From CAZKJL01 sp964553135 (GTDB lineage Bacteria; Patescibacteriota; Gracilibacteria; Peribacterales; Peribacteraceae), in contig CAZKJL010000001.1 of assembly GCA_964553135.1 (NCBI GenBank), positions 248,001 to 312,000 on the forward strand: a stretch of 64,000 nucleotides of DNA, given 5' to 3'. The translations under genes and the position numbers were made by a program. The notes below the pieces were generated by a model. The model did not search any database, was not told the origin of the DNA, and saw only the letters and a program-made list of their open reading frames with translations. Positions 1-8,069 of this stretch are shown one piece after another (position 1 is the stretch's first letter; each line of letters starts with the position of its first letter).

Positions 1-2276
1 GTGAAGCGCAGCGTCATCGTGGAAGCGGCGGCGCTCTCGTACAGGTCTGCGAGCATGACGGTGTGCAGCAAGGGATCGATGGCTTTGAGTCTCGCGGCGA
101 GTGCGGCGTATGCGACCTTCGGGAGCGGGATCGTTTCATCGAGCGTCACGTCGGGGAACTTCGGGAGCGGCTGCGCGAGTTTGATCGTGGGCGCGAGCGT
201 GAAGAGCGTTTCCATATCGATGACGGCCGCGGCCGCGCGTCCGGGCAAACCGAAGGAGCGGGCGAGGTTCGGGTGGATCTCCGTGACGAGTCCCACGTTT
301 TTGCCTTGGCAGCGAACGACGGCGCTCCGCGCGGCATGGGCGAAGGACGGCAGATTCTTCGTCGTCTGTTCCACCGTGAGGGCGTAGCCCGCTTTCCCGA
401 ACGCTTCGATGAGATCGGCTTTGGCGAGCAGCACGGGGCTTTCTTTGAGCGTCGTCTTGCCGCGTGCGGCTACGAGAAGCGCAAACTGCATCGTCTCGGC
501 CTCGCCTTGGAAGACGTGTCCGTACTCGTACATCTTGAGCACCGAGTCCATGCGCATCACGGCGCGTTCCGCGGTGTCGAGCATCGCGGGCAAAATGGCG
601 GGACGCAGGCGCGACAGTTCTTCGCCCAGCGGATTCTCGATTTCCCGGGCCGAGGACGGATCGATGCCGAATTTCTTGAGGAGCGTGGGACTCGCGAACG
701 CGAGGTGCAGCATCTCCAGGTAGCCCTGGTCCTTGAGCGCATCACGAACGAAGTGAATGCGCGGATCGCGGGGCGGGGGCGTGATCGTCGCTTCGGGCAT
801 CACGGGAGCGACGGCGGCGTAGCCGTGAATGCGGGCCACTTCCTCCACCAGGTCCTGGATGTGCGCGATGTCTTTACGCCATTCGGGAGCGGTGACCGAC
901 AAGTTTTTCCCGGCCGCTTTCACGTCGCAGCCGACGTCGGTGAGAATCTTTTTGATCGTTGAAGCGGAGATCGGAGCGCCGATGAATTTTTTGATGTACT
1001 CCGGGTCGGCCTTGATGGTTTTTGCGGTCGGCTTCTTGCCCCACGTGAGCGGCTTGCTGATGACGCTCGCGCCGGGAGCGAGTTCCAAAAGAAGCTCCAC
1101 GGCACGCTTTAAGCCCGCTTCGGCGGTCATTGGCAGAACCCCCTTTTCGTACACCGTCGCGGCGTCCGTCCGGTGCGCCATCGCGATCACGGTGCGGCGG
1201 ACGCTCACGGGATCGGGAATGCCGGCCTGCACGAAGATGTGTTTCGTCGCGGGTTTGTTCGACGTGCGTAGTCCTCCCATCACGCCGAAGATGTCGAAGA
1301 TTCCTTCATCGTCGCTGATGATGAGTGCGCCGTCGGGCAGTTTGCGGATTTGCTTGTCGAGCGTCGTGATCGTTTCGCCTTTCGTCGCTTGTCTGATGTG
1401 CAGCTCGCCCTTGAAATCGTCGGAGTCGAACGCATGGAGCGGCATGCCCACTTCCATGAGCACGTAGTTCGTCACGTCCACGATGAGGTTGATGCTGCGC
1501 CAACCCGTGGCTTCCAGACGGCGTTTCATCCACTCGGGCGTTTCGCCCGGGCCTTCCACACGGAGCAGGCATCCTTCGTAGTACGGGATCAGGTTTCCTG
1601 CGTCGTTCTTCACCGTGAACGGCACGGGCTTCGCTGCGAATTTCACGGGAGTCGTTTTCTTTTGCTTCTTCCATGTAGCGAGACCCATGGCCACGAGTTC
1701 GCGCGCCACACCGATGTGTGAGAATAAGTCGGGACGGTTGGTGATGGCATGGTTGTCGATGTGGAACACGACGTCGTTCATGCCGAGTGCCGTACGGAGC
1801 GGTGTGCCGGGCTTGTAGCCGCCGCTCGTCAGGTCTGCGATGGGCCTGCCTCCCTGTTCGGGAGTCGCCGGAAACAGCGATTCCAGCTCCACTTCCTCCG
1901 AGGCGCAGAGCATTCCTTCGCTCTCCTCTCCGCGAATCTTCACCTTTTGGAGCGTCACCATCTCTTTGCCGCCGGCTTTCACCGTGGCGCCGACGTGCGC
2001 AAAGGCCACGAGCATTCCTTCCTTCAGGTTCGTTCCGCCGCACACCACCTTCTTCACTCCTTTATCCGTCTCCACGGTACACACCGAAAGCTTGTCGGCA
2101 TTCGGGTGCTTGCCGGTCGTGAGCACCTTGCCCACGACGCAGTCTCCGAGCAGAGCTCCTTGGTACGTCACGTCATCCACTTCACCCATGCCGCGCGTCA
2201 GCCTGTCGGCGATGACGGCCGGATCTTTCTCCGTGAAGTCGATGAAATCGGTGAGCCAGTCGCGTGAAATCTTCAT
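1..2276 (-). CDS. pheT: Phenylalanyl-tRNA synthetase beta subunit (3' end outside window)
   Basis: Beta subunit of the alpha2beta2 enzyme that charges tRNA-Phe in the cytoplasm. The first 758 residues are visible; the last part of the C-terminal anticodon-binding (FDX-ACB) domain lies beyond the left edge. The N-terminus MKISRDWL and the EMAP-like tRNA-binding segment with HPNADKL (residues 57-63) are typical, followed by the B3/B4, B5 and catalytic-like domains in normal order. The ATG at 2276 is chosen because it begins the conserved N-terminus and has a TACTCT hexamer 7 nt upstream. pheS is not upstream in this window, so the two subunit genes are apparently not in the usual pheST order here. 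Confidence 0.95.
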   Translation of the reverse strand, partial: MKISRDWLTDFIDFTEKDPAVIADRLTRGMGEVDDVTYQGALLGDCVVGKVLTTGKHPNADKLSVCTVETDKGVKKVVCGGTNLKEGMLVAFAHVGATVKAGGKEMVTLQKVKIRGEESEGMLCASEEVELESLFPATPEQGGRPIADLTSGGYKPGTPLRTALGMNDVVFHIDNHAITNRPDLFSHIGVARELVAMGLATWKKQKKTTPVKFAAKPVPFTVKNDAGNLIPYYEGCLLRVEGPGETPEWMKRRLEATGWRSINLIVDVTNYVLMEVGMPLHAFDSDDFKGELHIRQATKGETITTLDKQIRKLPDGALIISDDEGIFDIFGVMGGLRTSNKPATKHIFVQAGIPDPVSVRRTVIAMAHRTDAATVYEKGVLPMTAEAGLKRAVELLLELAPGASVISKPLTWGKKPTAKTIKADPEYIKKFIGAPISASTIKKILTDVGCDVKAAGKNLSVTAPEWRKDIAHIQDLVEEVARIHGYAAVAPVMPEATITPPPRDPRIHFVRDALKDQGYLEMLHLAFASPTLLKKFGIDPSSAREIENPLGEELSRLRPAILPAMLDTAERAVMRMDSVLKMYEYGHVFQGEAETMQFALLVAARGKTTLKESPVLLAKADLIEAFGKAGYALTVEQTTKNLPSFAHAARSAVVRCQGKNVGLVTEIHPNLARSFGLPGRAAAAVIDMETLFTLAPTIKLAQPLPKFPDVTLDETIPLPKVAYAALAARLKAIDPLLHTVMLADLYESAAASTMTLRF

Positions 2277-2283
2277 ACCGCAC

Positions 2284-2289
2284 AGAGTA
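2284..2289 (-). promoter_or_regulatory. -10-like hexamer of pheT
   Basis: TACTCT ends 7 nt before the pheT ATG; no Shine-Dalgarno lies between them. Confidence 0.45.
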
Positions 2290-2385
2290 CGTGGGGAGGG
2301 GGGTAAAAGGCAAAAGGCGAATCGGGCTTTACGGCCCGCAAATTCTGGTAGAGTAGTCCTTAATTACTTTTTCTCCCTCCTTCGT

Positions 2386-2655
2386 ATGGCTCTCATGTCC
2401 AAGAAGGCTGCCCAATGTTCCACCGGTTGCATGCTTGCAAAGTGGATCATCTGCATCCTCCTCTTCCTCGTTGCCGTCGCGGCTCTCATCGGCGTGTACG
2501 AGACGCACGTCATCATCGGCACCGATCCCGCCAGCTTCAAGATGCAGTTCGGTTCCACCTCCGGCTCGCTCGCCATCATGGCCTTCGCCATCGCGGTGAC
2601 GACCTGGGGAAAGAAGCTCGTCTCCTGCATGGGCAAGTCCGATATCTGCGGCTAA
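2386..2655 (+). CDS. Small two-helix membrane protein, unknown function
   Basis: An 89-residue protein I do not recognise. It has a short Cys-containing N-terminus, a hydrophobic helix around residues 18-38 and a second, weaker hydrophobic stretch around 62-77, ending in a short cytoplasmic-looking tail with two Cys. The ATG at 2386 is used; the ATG at 2395 is an alternative. The leader is pyrimidine-rich (CTTTTTCTCCCTCC) without a Shine-Dalgarno. A strong intrinsic terminator follows 25 bp downstream, which supports this being a real, separately transcribed gene. It is divergent from pheT. Confidence 0.6.
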   Translation: MALMSKKAAQCSTGCMLAKWIICILLFLVAVAALIGVYETHVIIGTDPASFKMQFGSTSGSLAIMAFAIAVTTWGKKLVSCMGKSDICG

Positions 2656-2680
2656 TCGTTCCTTCGTGATCTGGCCAAAC

Positions 2681-2709
2681 GGCGGGGATCTCCGCATCCT
2701 CGCCTTTTT
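2681..2709 (+). terminator. Intrinsic terminator of the small membrane protein gene
   Basis: GGCGGGGAT (2681-2689) pairs with ATCCTCGCC (2696-2704) over 9 bp including one G-T pair. The loop is 6 nt and a run of five T follows. Confidence 0.8.
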
Positions 2710-2855
2710 GGCATGCAGCCCTTGTGAAAGGGCTCAAATCATTGTTAACTGTGCCGCACACGGAGACGAAAGTTTCCCGTTTGGAGAGGTCGTAGCGGAG
2801 GCGCCCCGGCGCCGACGCAAAAGCCTCAAGAGCTTCTTACCATCATTGACACTAC

Positions 2856-2945
2856 GGAGAGGTCGCATAGTGGCCTAGTGCGCTTGCTTGGAAAGCAAGT
2901 AGACCTGAAAGGGTCTCGGGAGTTCGAATCTCCCCCTCTCCGCCA
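2856..2945 (+). tRNA. tRNA-Ser(GGA)
   Basis: A full cloverleaf can be drawn. The acceptor stem is GGAGAGG/CCTCTCC, the anticodon stem is CTTGC/GCAAG with loop TTGGAAA (anticodon GGA), there is a long class II variable arm, and the T arm contains GTTCGAATC. CCA is encoded at 2943-2945. The long variable arm and GGA anticodon identify serine. A palindromic repeat begins at the base right after the encoded CCA. Confidence 0.95.
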
Positions 2946-3010
2946 TTCGACTTCGCTCATGGCCCTCCTCCGGTGCTTGCACCGAATGACCCTGAGCTCG
3001 TCGAAGGGCC
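2946..3010. repeat. REP-like palindrome abutting tRNA-Ser
   Basis: The left arm contains TTCGAC and GCTCA (2946-2959). The right arm contains TGAGC and GTCGAA (2993-3005), followed by GGG. Together they form an imperfect stem with a loop of about 30 nt. The right arm matches the family CCCTTCGACnAGCTCAGGG, whose other clear copy lies inside the glycosyltransferase gene at 30346-30364. Confidence 0.75.
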
Positions 3011-3087
3011 ACCGCATCAGCCACGTGCGGTACGGACAACGTCTTGCATCGATATGTCAGCCACAGTCTCGTCAGTTCACATGACGA

Positions 3088-3093
3088 TATACT
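3088..3093 (+). promoter_or_regulatory. -10-like hexamer
   Basis: TATACT ends 11 nt before the ATG at 3105; no -35 consensus or Shine-Dalgarno seen. Confidence 0.5.
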
Positions 3094-3104
3094 GATTTGC
3101 GTTC

Positions 3105-4925
3105 ATGCCGACCCGACCCAAAAAAACATCGCTCACTCCGGCCGCGCGTCGCGACATGATCGCGACGTTCACGCTCGATACCGTCGTGTTCCTCGTGACG
3201 GTGGCGCTCCTCGCCACGGTCAGGTTCTTTGCCGCCCCCACGTTCGGACCCGTCACGTTCTCCGTGCCGGGGCAGCCGCCGATGACGAAGACGCTGCCCG
3301 CATTTTTCGATTCGGTCGCTCCCGTGATCACGGCTTCCGTCACCGTGGATCTGCCGCTCGTCCACCCGACGGTGTTCGCCGTGCAAGTCGATGACTGCAT
3401 CGAGACGTTGCTCGTGAACGGACACGCCGTCATTCCCGATACGCGCGGGAAGCTCTGTTCGCCGCACACGCTCACACGGCTCAACCTCGGCGGGCTTCTC
3501 GTCACGGGCCCGAATACGTTCGCCATGCGAATTTCGGACATCGGCGTCACGGAAGGGCTCAACATCACGCCGTCGAACCTGGATCCGCTCCTTCTTACGA
3601 TTTTCCTCGGCCTCCTGCTCTCCACCGCGTGGTACGTCGTCCAGTTGCAGCAGCTTCTCACCAAGAAAAAATGGCCCACGCCTGCGCTGCGGGTATTTCT
3701 CTTCGGCGTCGCACTCCGATTCGCGTACGTGGCAGCCACCCCCTACGCGGTGCGTGCGCACGACACGGACGGACACATCGATTACGTCAATTACGTTCTG
3801 GCACACGGCGTCATGCCGCATGCCGCGGACGGTTGGGAGTTCCATCAGCCGCCGCTGTACTATTTCCTCTCGGCGCTGTGGGTAAAACTCATGATGCTCC
3901 TCGGCATGGCGCAGAACATGGCGATGCAATCGATTCAAGGTTGGTCGTTGGCGCTCTCCGTGGCCGCGTTCGGCGTGGCACTTCTTTCGGCGCGCTTCTT
4001 CTTTGCCACATGGCCGACGCGCTTCACGGTGTGGTTCGGTCTCATCGTCGCCACGTTCAATGGCGTCATGTTCACGTCGGCGGGCATCACGAACGAGACG
4101 CTTGCGTTCTTTTTCGGCACCACGACGCTGTACTTCATGTTGCGGTGGTGGAGGGTCCCGGATACGCGTTCGCTCGTCGCCATGGCGTGTTCGTTTGCGC
4201 TCGCCTTCATCACCAAGATCAGCATTTTGGCTCTTCTGCCGGCGATAGGGATCATTTTCCTGGTGCGTGGCGGACGTTCGTGGAGGCAGTGCGCGTCATC
4301 GATTCTCCTCTTTGCAGCGGTCACGATCGCGGTCGCGGGATGGTATCCCGTGCAGCGTTTTTTCTTCGAGCCGAGCTCCGAGAAAACCGTGACGCTCGGG
4401 AACGACGGCATGGACGCGGGTCTCATCGTGCAGCGCGACCTCAAGCATCTCGTCACATTCAATCCCGTCGCGCTCGTCGAACATCCGTTCAACGATTCAT
4501 GGAGCAAGGATTCTCGTCGCGACAATTTTCTCGAGTATTTCTTCCGCTCGTCGCTCTTCGGCGAGTACCAATTCGAGCGTACCGAACTTCTGGCGCGCAT
4601 CACCCTCGTGCTGGCCATGTTGCTCATCCCTGCGATGCTCTACGGCATCGTGACGACGGTCTTCGTCCGCGGCAGGGAATTGCTGCCGCTCCATCTCTCC
4701 GCTCTCATGCTGGCGGTTGCGGCATTCCTGTACCCGTATCTGTTTCCGTTCGCACCCAACCAGGACTTCCGTTTCTCGGCACTTCTGATCATTCCTGCAT
4801 CGTTCTACGTCGTTTCGGGCATCGGGCTTCTGCCCAGGTACATGCGGTGGTTGTGGTGGGGGATTCTGGCGTGCTTCGTGGCGTCGTGCACCGCGTTCCT
4901 TTCGGCGGAGTTTTTCCTTGCCTGA
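3105..4925 (+). CDS. GT-C type membrane glycosyltransferase-like protein
   Basis: A 606-residue polytopic membrane protein resembling family 39 or ArnT-like transferases, which move a sugar from a polyprenyl-phosphate donor on the outer face of the membrane. After one N-terminal helix (about 21-42) comes an extracytoplasmic beta-rich region of about 120 residues. Then follow about ten helices, with an acidic first-loop motif (HDTDGHIDYVNYV, about residue 222) and HQPPLYYFLSALW shortly after, as in GT-C enzymes. The extra soluble N-terminal domain is unusual. It stands alone between tRNA-Ser and a terminator. The acceptor is unknown. Confidence 0.75.
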   Translation: MPTRPKKTSLTPAARRDMIATFTLDTVVFLVTVALLATVRFFAAPTFGPVTFSVPGQPPMTKTLPAFFDSVAPVITASVTVDLPLVHPTVFAVQVDDCIETLLVNGHAVIPDTRGKLCSPHTLTRLNLGGLLVTGPNTFAMRISDIGVTEGLNITPSNLDPLLLTIFLGLLLSTAWYVVQLQQLLTKKKWPTPALRVFLFGVALRFAYVAATPYAVRAHDTDGHIDYVNYVLAHGVMPHAADGWEFHQPPLYYFLSALWVKLMMLLGMAQNMAMQSIQGWSLALSVAAFGVALLSARFFFATWPTRFTVWFGLIVATFNGVMFTSAGITNETLAFFFGTTTLYFMLRWWRVPDTRSLVAMACSFALAFITKISILALLPAIGIIFLVRGGRSWRQCASSILLFAAVTIAVAGWYPVQRFFFEPSSEKTVTLGNDGMDAGLIVQRDLKHLVTFNPVALVEHPFNDSWSKDSRRDNFLEYFFRSSLFGEYQFERTELLARITLVLAMLLIPAMLYGIVTTVFVRGRELLPLHLSALMLAVAAFLYPYLFPFAPNQDFRFSALLIIPASFYVVSGIGLLPRYMRWLWWGILACFVASCTAFLSAEFFLA

Positions 4926-4926
4926 C

Positions 4927-4959
4927 AAAAAAGCCCGGGATGAACCGGGCTTTCTTTTT
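4927..4959 (+). terminator. Bidirectional intrinsic terminator
   Basis: AAAGCCCGG (4930-4938) pairs with CCGGGCTTT (4945-4953) around the loop GATGAA. There is a T-rich tract downstream and an A-run upstream, so it can serve both the + gene ending at 4925 and the - gene ending at 4971. Confidence 0.85.
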
Positions 4960-4970
4960 GAACACTCGAT

Positions 4971-5318
4971 TTACTTGCTGCCGAATCCGACGATGAGACA
5001 GACGGCGGCGATGGCGAGGTGAAGGTAATTGTCGGCCATGTTCATCATCATGCCGAACACTTCTCCGCCCATGGCGAAGCCCATGACGGTGACGACGGCG
5101 TACACGAGGCCGAAGATGATGAGGTACCAGCGGGAAGCGGACTGGCTGGAGTTGAATGCCCAGAGCGCGACGAGGCCGCTCGCGAGGTGGACGATGTTGT
5201 GCATCGTGTCGACTTGGAACACGAGCAGCATGCCGCCCGAGACGAAGAAGCCGGCGACGCCGACGATGGTAAGGACGAGGCCGAGCAGGCCGGTGACAGG
5301 TTTGACCAAGGCACTCAT
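4971..5318 (-). CDS. DUF4383-family small membrane protein
   Basis: A 115-residue integral membrane protein with four predicted helices. It matches the DUF4383 pattern: HNIVHLASGLVALWAF in the middle, a W/RYLIIFG segment, and NMADNYLHLAIA near the C-terminus. Its function is unknown. The start at 5318 (MSALVKPV) is preferred over an in-frame ATG at 5354, because the extra 12 residues are pyrimidine-encoded leader resembling that of the gene at 2386. No Shine-Dalgarno is visible. It follows rpmB on the same strand with a weak hairpin between. Confidence 0.75.
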   Translation of the reverse strand: MSALVKPVTGLLGLVLTIVGVAGFFVSGGMLLVFQVDTMHNIVHLASGLVALWAFNSSQSASRWYLIIFGLVYAVVTVMGFAMGGEVFGMMMNMADNYLHLAIAAVCLIVGFGSK

Positions 5319-5398
5319 GAAAAGAGAGAGAAAAAGTAGAAGGTTAAAGGTCATGCTACCACTTTTAACTCCCGCGCAAAGTTGCGAGACGTATCTCT

Positions 5399-5431
5399 AA
5401 AACAATCGTCCCGTTTAGTACACTCGGGTCG
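5399..5431 (-). terminator. Weak intrinsic terminator after rpmB
   Basis: On the - strand CGACCCG (5431-5425) pairs with CGGGACG (5413-5407) with one mismatch, followed by ATTGTTTT. Confidence 0.45.
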
Positions 5432-5433
5432 AA

Positions 5434-5631
5434 TTAGCCCTGGAGCTGCTTTGCGAGCGTGCGAAGGTACGACGTGGAGACCTTCATACGGACGTACGTG
5501 CCCGTTTTGGGGTCAAATACGCGCTTTTTGACGATGTTCGCCTTGAACGTGCGCTTCGTGGCGCGCAGCGAGTGGCTTCGGCGGTTGCCGGAGGAGCCTT
5601 TTTTGCCGGTCATTTGGCATACACGAGCCAT
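5434..5631 (-). CDS. rpmB: 50S ribosomal protein L28
   Basis: A 65-residue basic protein with the L28 signature: MARVCQMTGKK, SHSLRATKRTFKANI, then VRMKVSTSYLRTL at the end. It binds 23S rRNA in the large subunit. Length is normal. The ATG at 5631 begins the family N-terminus and is preceded by TACAGT with 11 nt between. Confidence 0.95.
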   Translation of the reverse strand: MARVCQMTGKKGSSGNRRSHSLRATKRTFKANIVKKRVFDPKTGTYVRMKVSTSYLRTLAKQLQG

Positions 5632-5642
5632 AGAGCTGGGAG

Positions 5643-5648
5643 ACTGTA
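5643..5648 (-). promoter_or_regulatory. -10-like hexamer of rpmB
   Basis: TACAGT ends 11 nt before the rpmB ATG. Confidence 0.45.
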
Positions 5649-5680
5649 CAGAAATGCCGCAGAGGCGTCAATGGCCAAAA

Positions 5681-5756
5681 GAGTGCAAGGAATGCAGTGA
5701 ATACAAGGAATACAACGATCCTGGCACTCTTTCTGCTCATTGTATTCCTTGTATTG
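5681..5756. repeat. 9-bp-period degenerate repeat folded into an imperfect hairpin
   Basis: Units such as AAGGAATGC and AAGGAATAC run on the + strand up to 5718, and their inverse lies at 5737-5756. The two 20-nt arms (5699-5718 and 5737-5756) are complementary at 18 positions. GAGTGC/GCACTC (5681-5686, 5724-5729) adds a further pairing option. It sits between the msrB stop and the rpmB promoter, so it could end msrB transcription, though there is no T-run. Confidence 0.7.
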
Positions 5757-5764
5757 TCTCCGAT

Positions 5765-6298
5765 TCACTCCTCGTCCGGCACAAACCTCAAGGCCAGCCC
5801 ATTCATGCAATACCGCAGTCCCGTGGGCTCGGGTCCGTCGGTGAAAACGTGCCCCAAGTGGCTGCCGTTATGGGTGAGCACTTCGGTACGTGTCATGCCG
5901 AGCGTCGTGTCGCTGTGTTCCACCACCGCATCGGCGGAGATCGGTTCGTAGAAACTCGGCCACCCCGTACCCGAATCGTACTTCGCTTCGGACCGAAAGA
6001 GCGGCTCACCGGTGTCGGCCGCGACGAAGGTTCCTTTTCTGTGCTCATCCAAAAGCGGGCTCGTGAACGGTCGTTCCGTCCCTCCTTCCCGCAGAATCGC
6101 GTACGCTTCCGCGCTCACCGCGGCTTTCACCTCGGCATCGGTCATCGGCGGTATGCCGCACTCACCCGGGTAGCAGCCGACTTTCGCCTGCGATGACGAC
6201 GCAGCTGAGGGCGGAGTGACGGGTTTCATGGGGGCGTTCACGGCACATGCGGCGAAAAGCAGGACGGAGACAAGCGGAGCGAACGTTCGTGGACACAT
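5765..6298 (-). CDS. msrB: Peptide-methionine (R)-S-oxide reductase, predicted lipoprotein
   Basis: Reduces methionine-R-sulfoxide in oxidised proteins. The 177-residue product starts with a signal peptide and lipobox LFAAC (residues 14-18), so it should be a lipid-anchored extracytoplasmic enzyme. The MsrB core is present: DSGTGWPSF, SHLGHVFTDGP, and RYCMNG with the catalytic Cys164. The zinc-binding CxxC pairs of many MsrBs are missing (the first site reads AADTG), so it is of the zinc-free type. No msrA fusion. Divergent from the M50 protease gene. Confidence 0.9.
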   Translation of the reverse strand: MCPRTFAPLVSVLLFAACAVNAPMKPVTPPSAASSSQAKVGCYPGECGIPPMTDAEVKAAVSAEAYAILREGGTERPFTSPLLDEHRKGTFVAADTGEPLFRSEAKYDSGTGWPSFYEPISADAVVEHSDTTLGMTRTEVLTHNGSHLGHVFTDGPEPTGLRYCMNGLALRFVPDEE

Positions 6299-6315
6299 GC
6301 GAAAGTGGTGGAAAA

Positions 6316-6321
6316 ATATTA
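6316..6321 (-). promoter_or_regulatory. -10-like hexamer of msrB
   Basis: TAATAT ends 17 nt before the msrB ATG. Confidence 0.4.
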
Positions 6322-6329
6322 CCGCTCAT

Positions 6330-6335
6330 CATACT
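6330..6335 (+). promoter_or_regulatory. -10-like hexamer of the M50 protease gene
   Basis: CATACT ends 8 nt before the GTG at 6344 and supports that start over the GTG at 6305. Confidence 0.35.
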
Positions 6336-6343
6336 CTCTTTCC

Positions 6344-7015
6344 GTGTCCGAGCTCCTCAATCCGCCGTTCCTCATCGCCATTTTGGGAGCGCTCACCGTT
6401 CACGAGTGGGCGCACGCCCTCGTGGCCAACTGGCTTGGCGACCCCACGGCCAAGAACGATGGTCGGTTGACGCTCAATCCCATCGCCCACATGGATCCGC
6501 TCGGCACGATCATGTTCGTGCTCGTGCACTTCGGTTGGGGCAAGCCCGTGCCCGTGGATCCGCGCTACTTCCGTCATCCCAAGCGCGACAGTGCGCTCAC
6601 CGCGCTCGCCGGTCCGCTCAGCAACCTCATTCTGGCCGTCATCTCGTTCACGATGCTTGCCGTCATCGCACCGCAGATCATGCATGTGGGTGCGGCCGAA
6701 GATCTGCTCTTCACGCACGGATTTGGCGAAAGGCTTCAGGCGTTCTTCACGCAGCTGCTCGCCAGCTCGCTCTTTCTCAACCTGGGGCTCATGGCGTTCA
6801 ATCTGCTCCCCATTGCGCCTTTGGACGGATCGAAAATTCTGCATCCGTTCATTCCGCTCCGCTACGAAGAACGGTACGAGGCGTTCATGCAGAACGGTCC
6901 GTACATTCTCATCGCGCTCTTGCTCGCCGAAAGACTGCTCAACATCCCCATCCTTATCACCTGGATTTCGTGGATCATCAATGCGGTCCTGAGCGTGATG
7001 ATGGCGTTCGTTTAG
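6344..7015 (+). CDS. Site-2-protease-like M50 family membrane metalloprotease
   Basis: A 223-residue membrane protein of the short M50B type. The zinc ligands are in HEWAH (residues 20-24), within the first helix, and in NLLPIAPLDGSK (153-164, Asp161). Five or six hydrophobic segments are visible, with no PDZ or CBS domain. Such proteins cut substrates within the membrane; the substrate here is unknown. The GTG at 6344 is chosen because homologues begin just before the LLNPP segment and a -10-like hexamer lies upstream; a GTG at 6305 would add 13 residues and reach almost to msrB. It overlaps the convergent argF-like gene by 4 bp. Confidence 0.85.
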   Translation: MSELLNPPFLIAILGALTVHEWAHALVANWLGDPTAKNDGRLTLNPIAHMDPLGTIMFVLVHFGWGKPVPVDPRYFRHPKRDSALTALAGPLSNLILAVISFTMLAVIAPQIMHVGAAEDLLFTHGFGERLQAFFTQLLASSLFLNLGLMAFNLLPIAPLDGSKILHPFIPLRYEERYEAFMQNGPYILIALLLAERLLNIPILITWISWIINAVLSVMMAFV

Positions 7016-7968
7016 CGATTTTCCAGCAAATGTTTGATGATGGCGGCGGTCGTGTGCATACGGCAGCCCGCGATGGTGAACGCGATGGACTGCGGTCCGG
7101 ACATCACCTCATCGCTCACCTCATATTTGCCTTTCGGCAGACAGTGGCCGAAGACGGCATCGCGGTGTGCCCGCTCCATAATCTCGGGCGTGACTTTGTA
7201 CGGCGCGAGCAGTGCCGCAAGCTTTGCCTCGTCCCTCTTCTCACCCATGGATGCGAAGACATCGGCGTAGATCATATGTGCACCATCGGCAGCCGCTTCG
7301 GGAGCGGTTTCCCGCGTTGCGGTGCCGCCCGTTTCCGTTGCCAATCGTTTGATTTTCTCCCATTCATCGTCGGGGATTTTGCGTTCTTCCGGTCCTCCGT
7401 GCACGAAATCCCAACCCATCATCGCGGTTGCCTGGCCGAGCGATGTCGCCACGTTGTTGCCGTCACCCATGAAGGTGATCTTCGGTCTCTTCCACTCATT
7501 GGCCGAGAGCAGGAATCCTTCGATATCGGCGAGCGACTGCAGTGGATGATGCTTGTTGCAGAGTGCGTTCACGATGCTCGCGCGCTTCGATGCACGCATC
7601 AGGTCTTGGATTTGTTGCTGCGTGTGTGTTCGAGCGAAGATGATCGGGTAACCCATTTCGTCCAAGCAGCGAGCCATATCGAAGAATGATTCGCGCGGCT
7701 CGTTTTTTTCATCAACCATTGAATTGCCGGTGTGAATTGATGTTTGACCGCCCAGAATGGCTGCTGCCTGAACGATGGAAGCCTGTGTGCGCAGCGATTC
7801 TTTCGTGGAAAGAAACGCAACCGCTCTTTTCTCGAGGATATTGCTGGGCTCCCTCAGCCCTGCATGTTCGCGAACTTTGATCGCCATCGCCTGACCCAGA
7901 ACGTTCCGGAGTTCATCCGGCGTGAGGTCGGCGGTCTCGTTGAAGTGTCTCGGTGAGGCGTTTTTCAT
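7012..7968 (-). CDS. argF: Ornithine carbamoyltransferase-like protein
   Basis: A 318-residue member of the aspartate/ornithine carbamoyltransferase fold. OTC-like marks are HPLQSLAD (141-148), MGDGNNVATS (168-177), DVFASMGEK (236-244) and HCLP (275-278). The carbamoyl-phosphate loop, STRTR in classical enzymes, reads SLRTQ (58-62), so activity or substrate may differ. It could make or split citrulline. No other arginine or arginine-deiminase genes are nearby. The ATG at 7968 is preferred over 7986 because the promoter's -10 box overlaps the longer form. Confidence 0.75.
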   Translation of the reverse strand: MKNASPRHFNETADLTPDELRNVLGQAMAIKVREHAGLREPSNILEKRAVAFLSTKESLRTQASIVQAAAILGGQTSIHTGNSMVDEKNEPRESFFDMARCLDEMGYPIIFARTHTQQQIQDLMRASKRASIVNALCNKHHPLQSLADIEGFLLSANEWKRPKITFMGDGNNVATSLGQATAMMGWDFVHGGPEERKIPDDEWEKIKRLATETGGTATRETAPEAAADGAHMIYADVFASMGEKRDEAKLAALLAPYKVTPEIMERAHRDAVFGHCLPKGKYEVSDEVMSGPQSIAFTIAGCRMHTTAAIIKHLLENR

Positions 7969-7977
7969 AAGGCCGCC

Positions 7978-8006
7978 ATTTTGCAACTTTATGTGTTGAT
8001 TGTCAA
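7978..8006 (-). promoter_or_regulatory. Promoter of the argF-like gene
   Basis: TTGACA (8006-8001), a 17-nt spacer and CAAAAT (7983-7978) lie 9 nt before the ATG at 7968. This is the clearest two-box promoter in the window. Confidence 0.75.
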
Positions 8007-8057
8007 ATTTCTCCTACGATGAGTGAGTCTAAATGGCAGCCTGCTTGTGACGCGTGA

Positions 8058-8063
8058 TAAACT
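8058..8063 (+). promoter_or_regulatory. -10-like hexamer
   Basis: TAAACT ends 6 nt before the ATG at 8070. Confidence 0.4.
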
Positions 8064-8069
8064 GCGCGT

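Noticed and set aside
63..2043. Several ORFs on both strands at the left edge
   Set aside because: They are out-of-frame shadows of pheT, whose own frame is open to the edge and gives a continuous PheT sequence.
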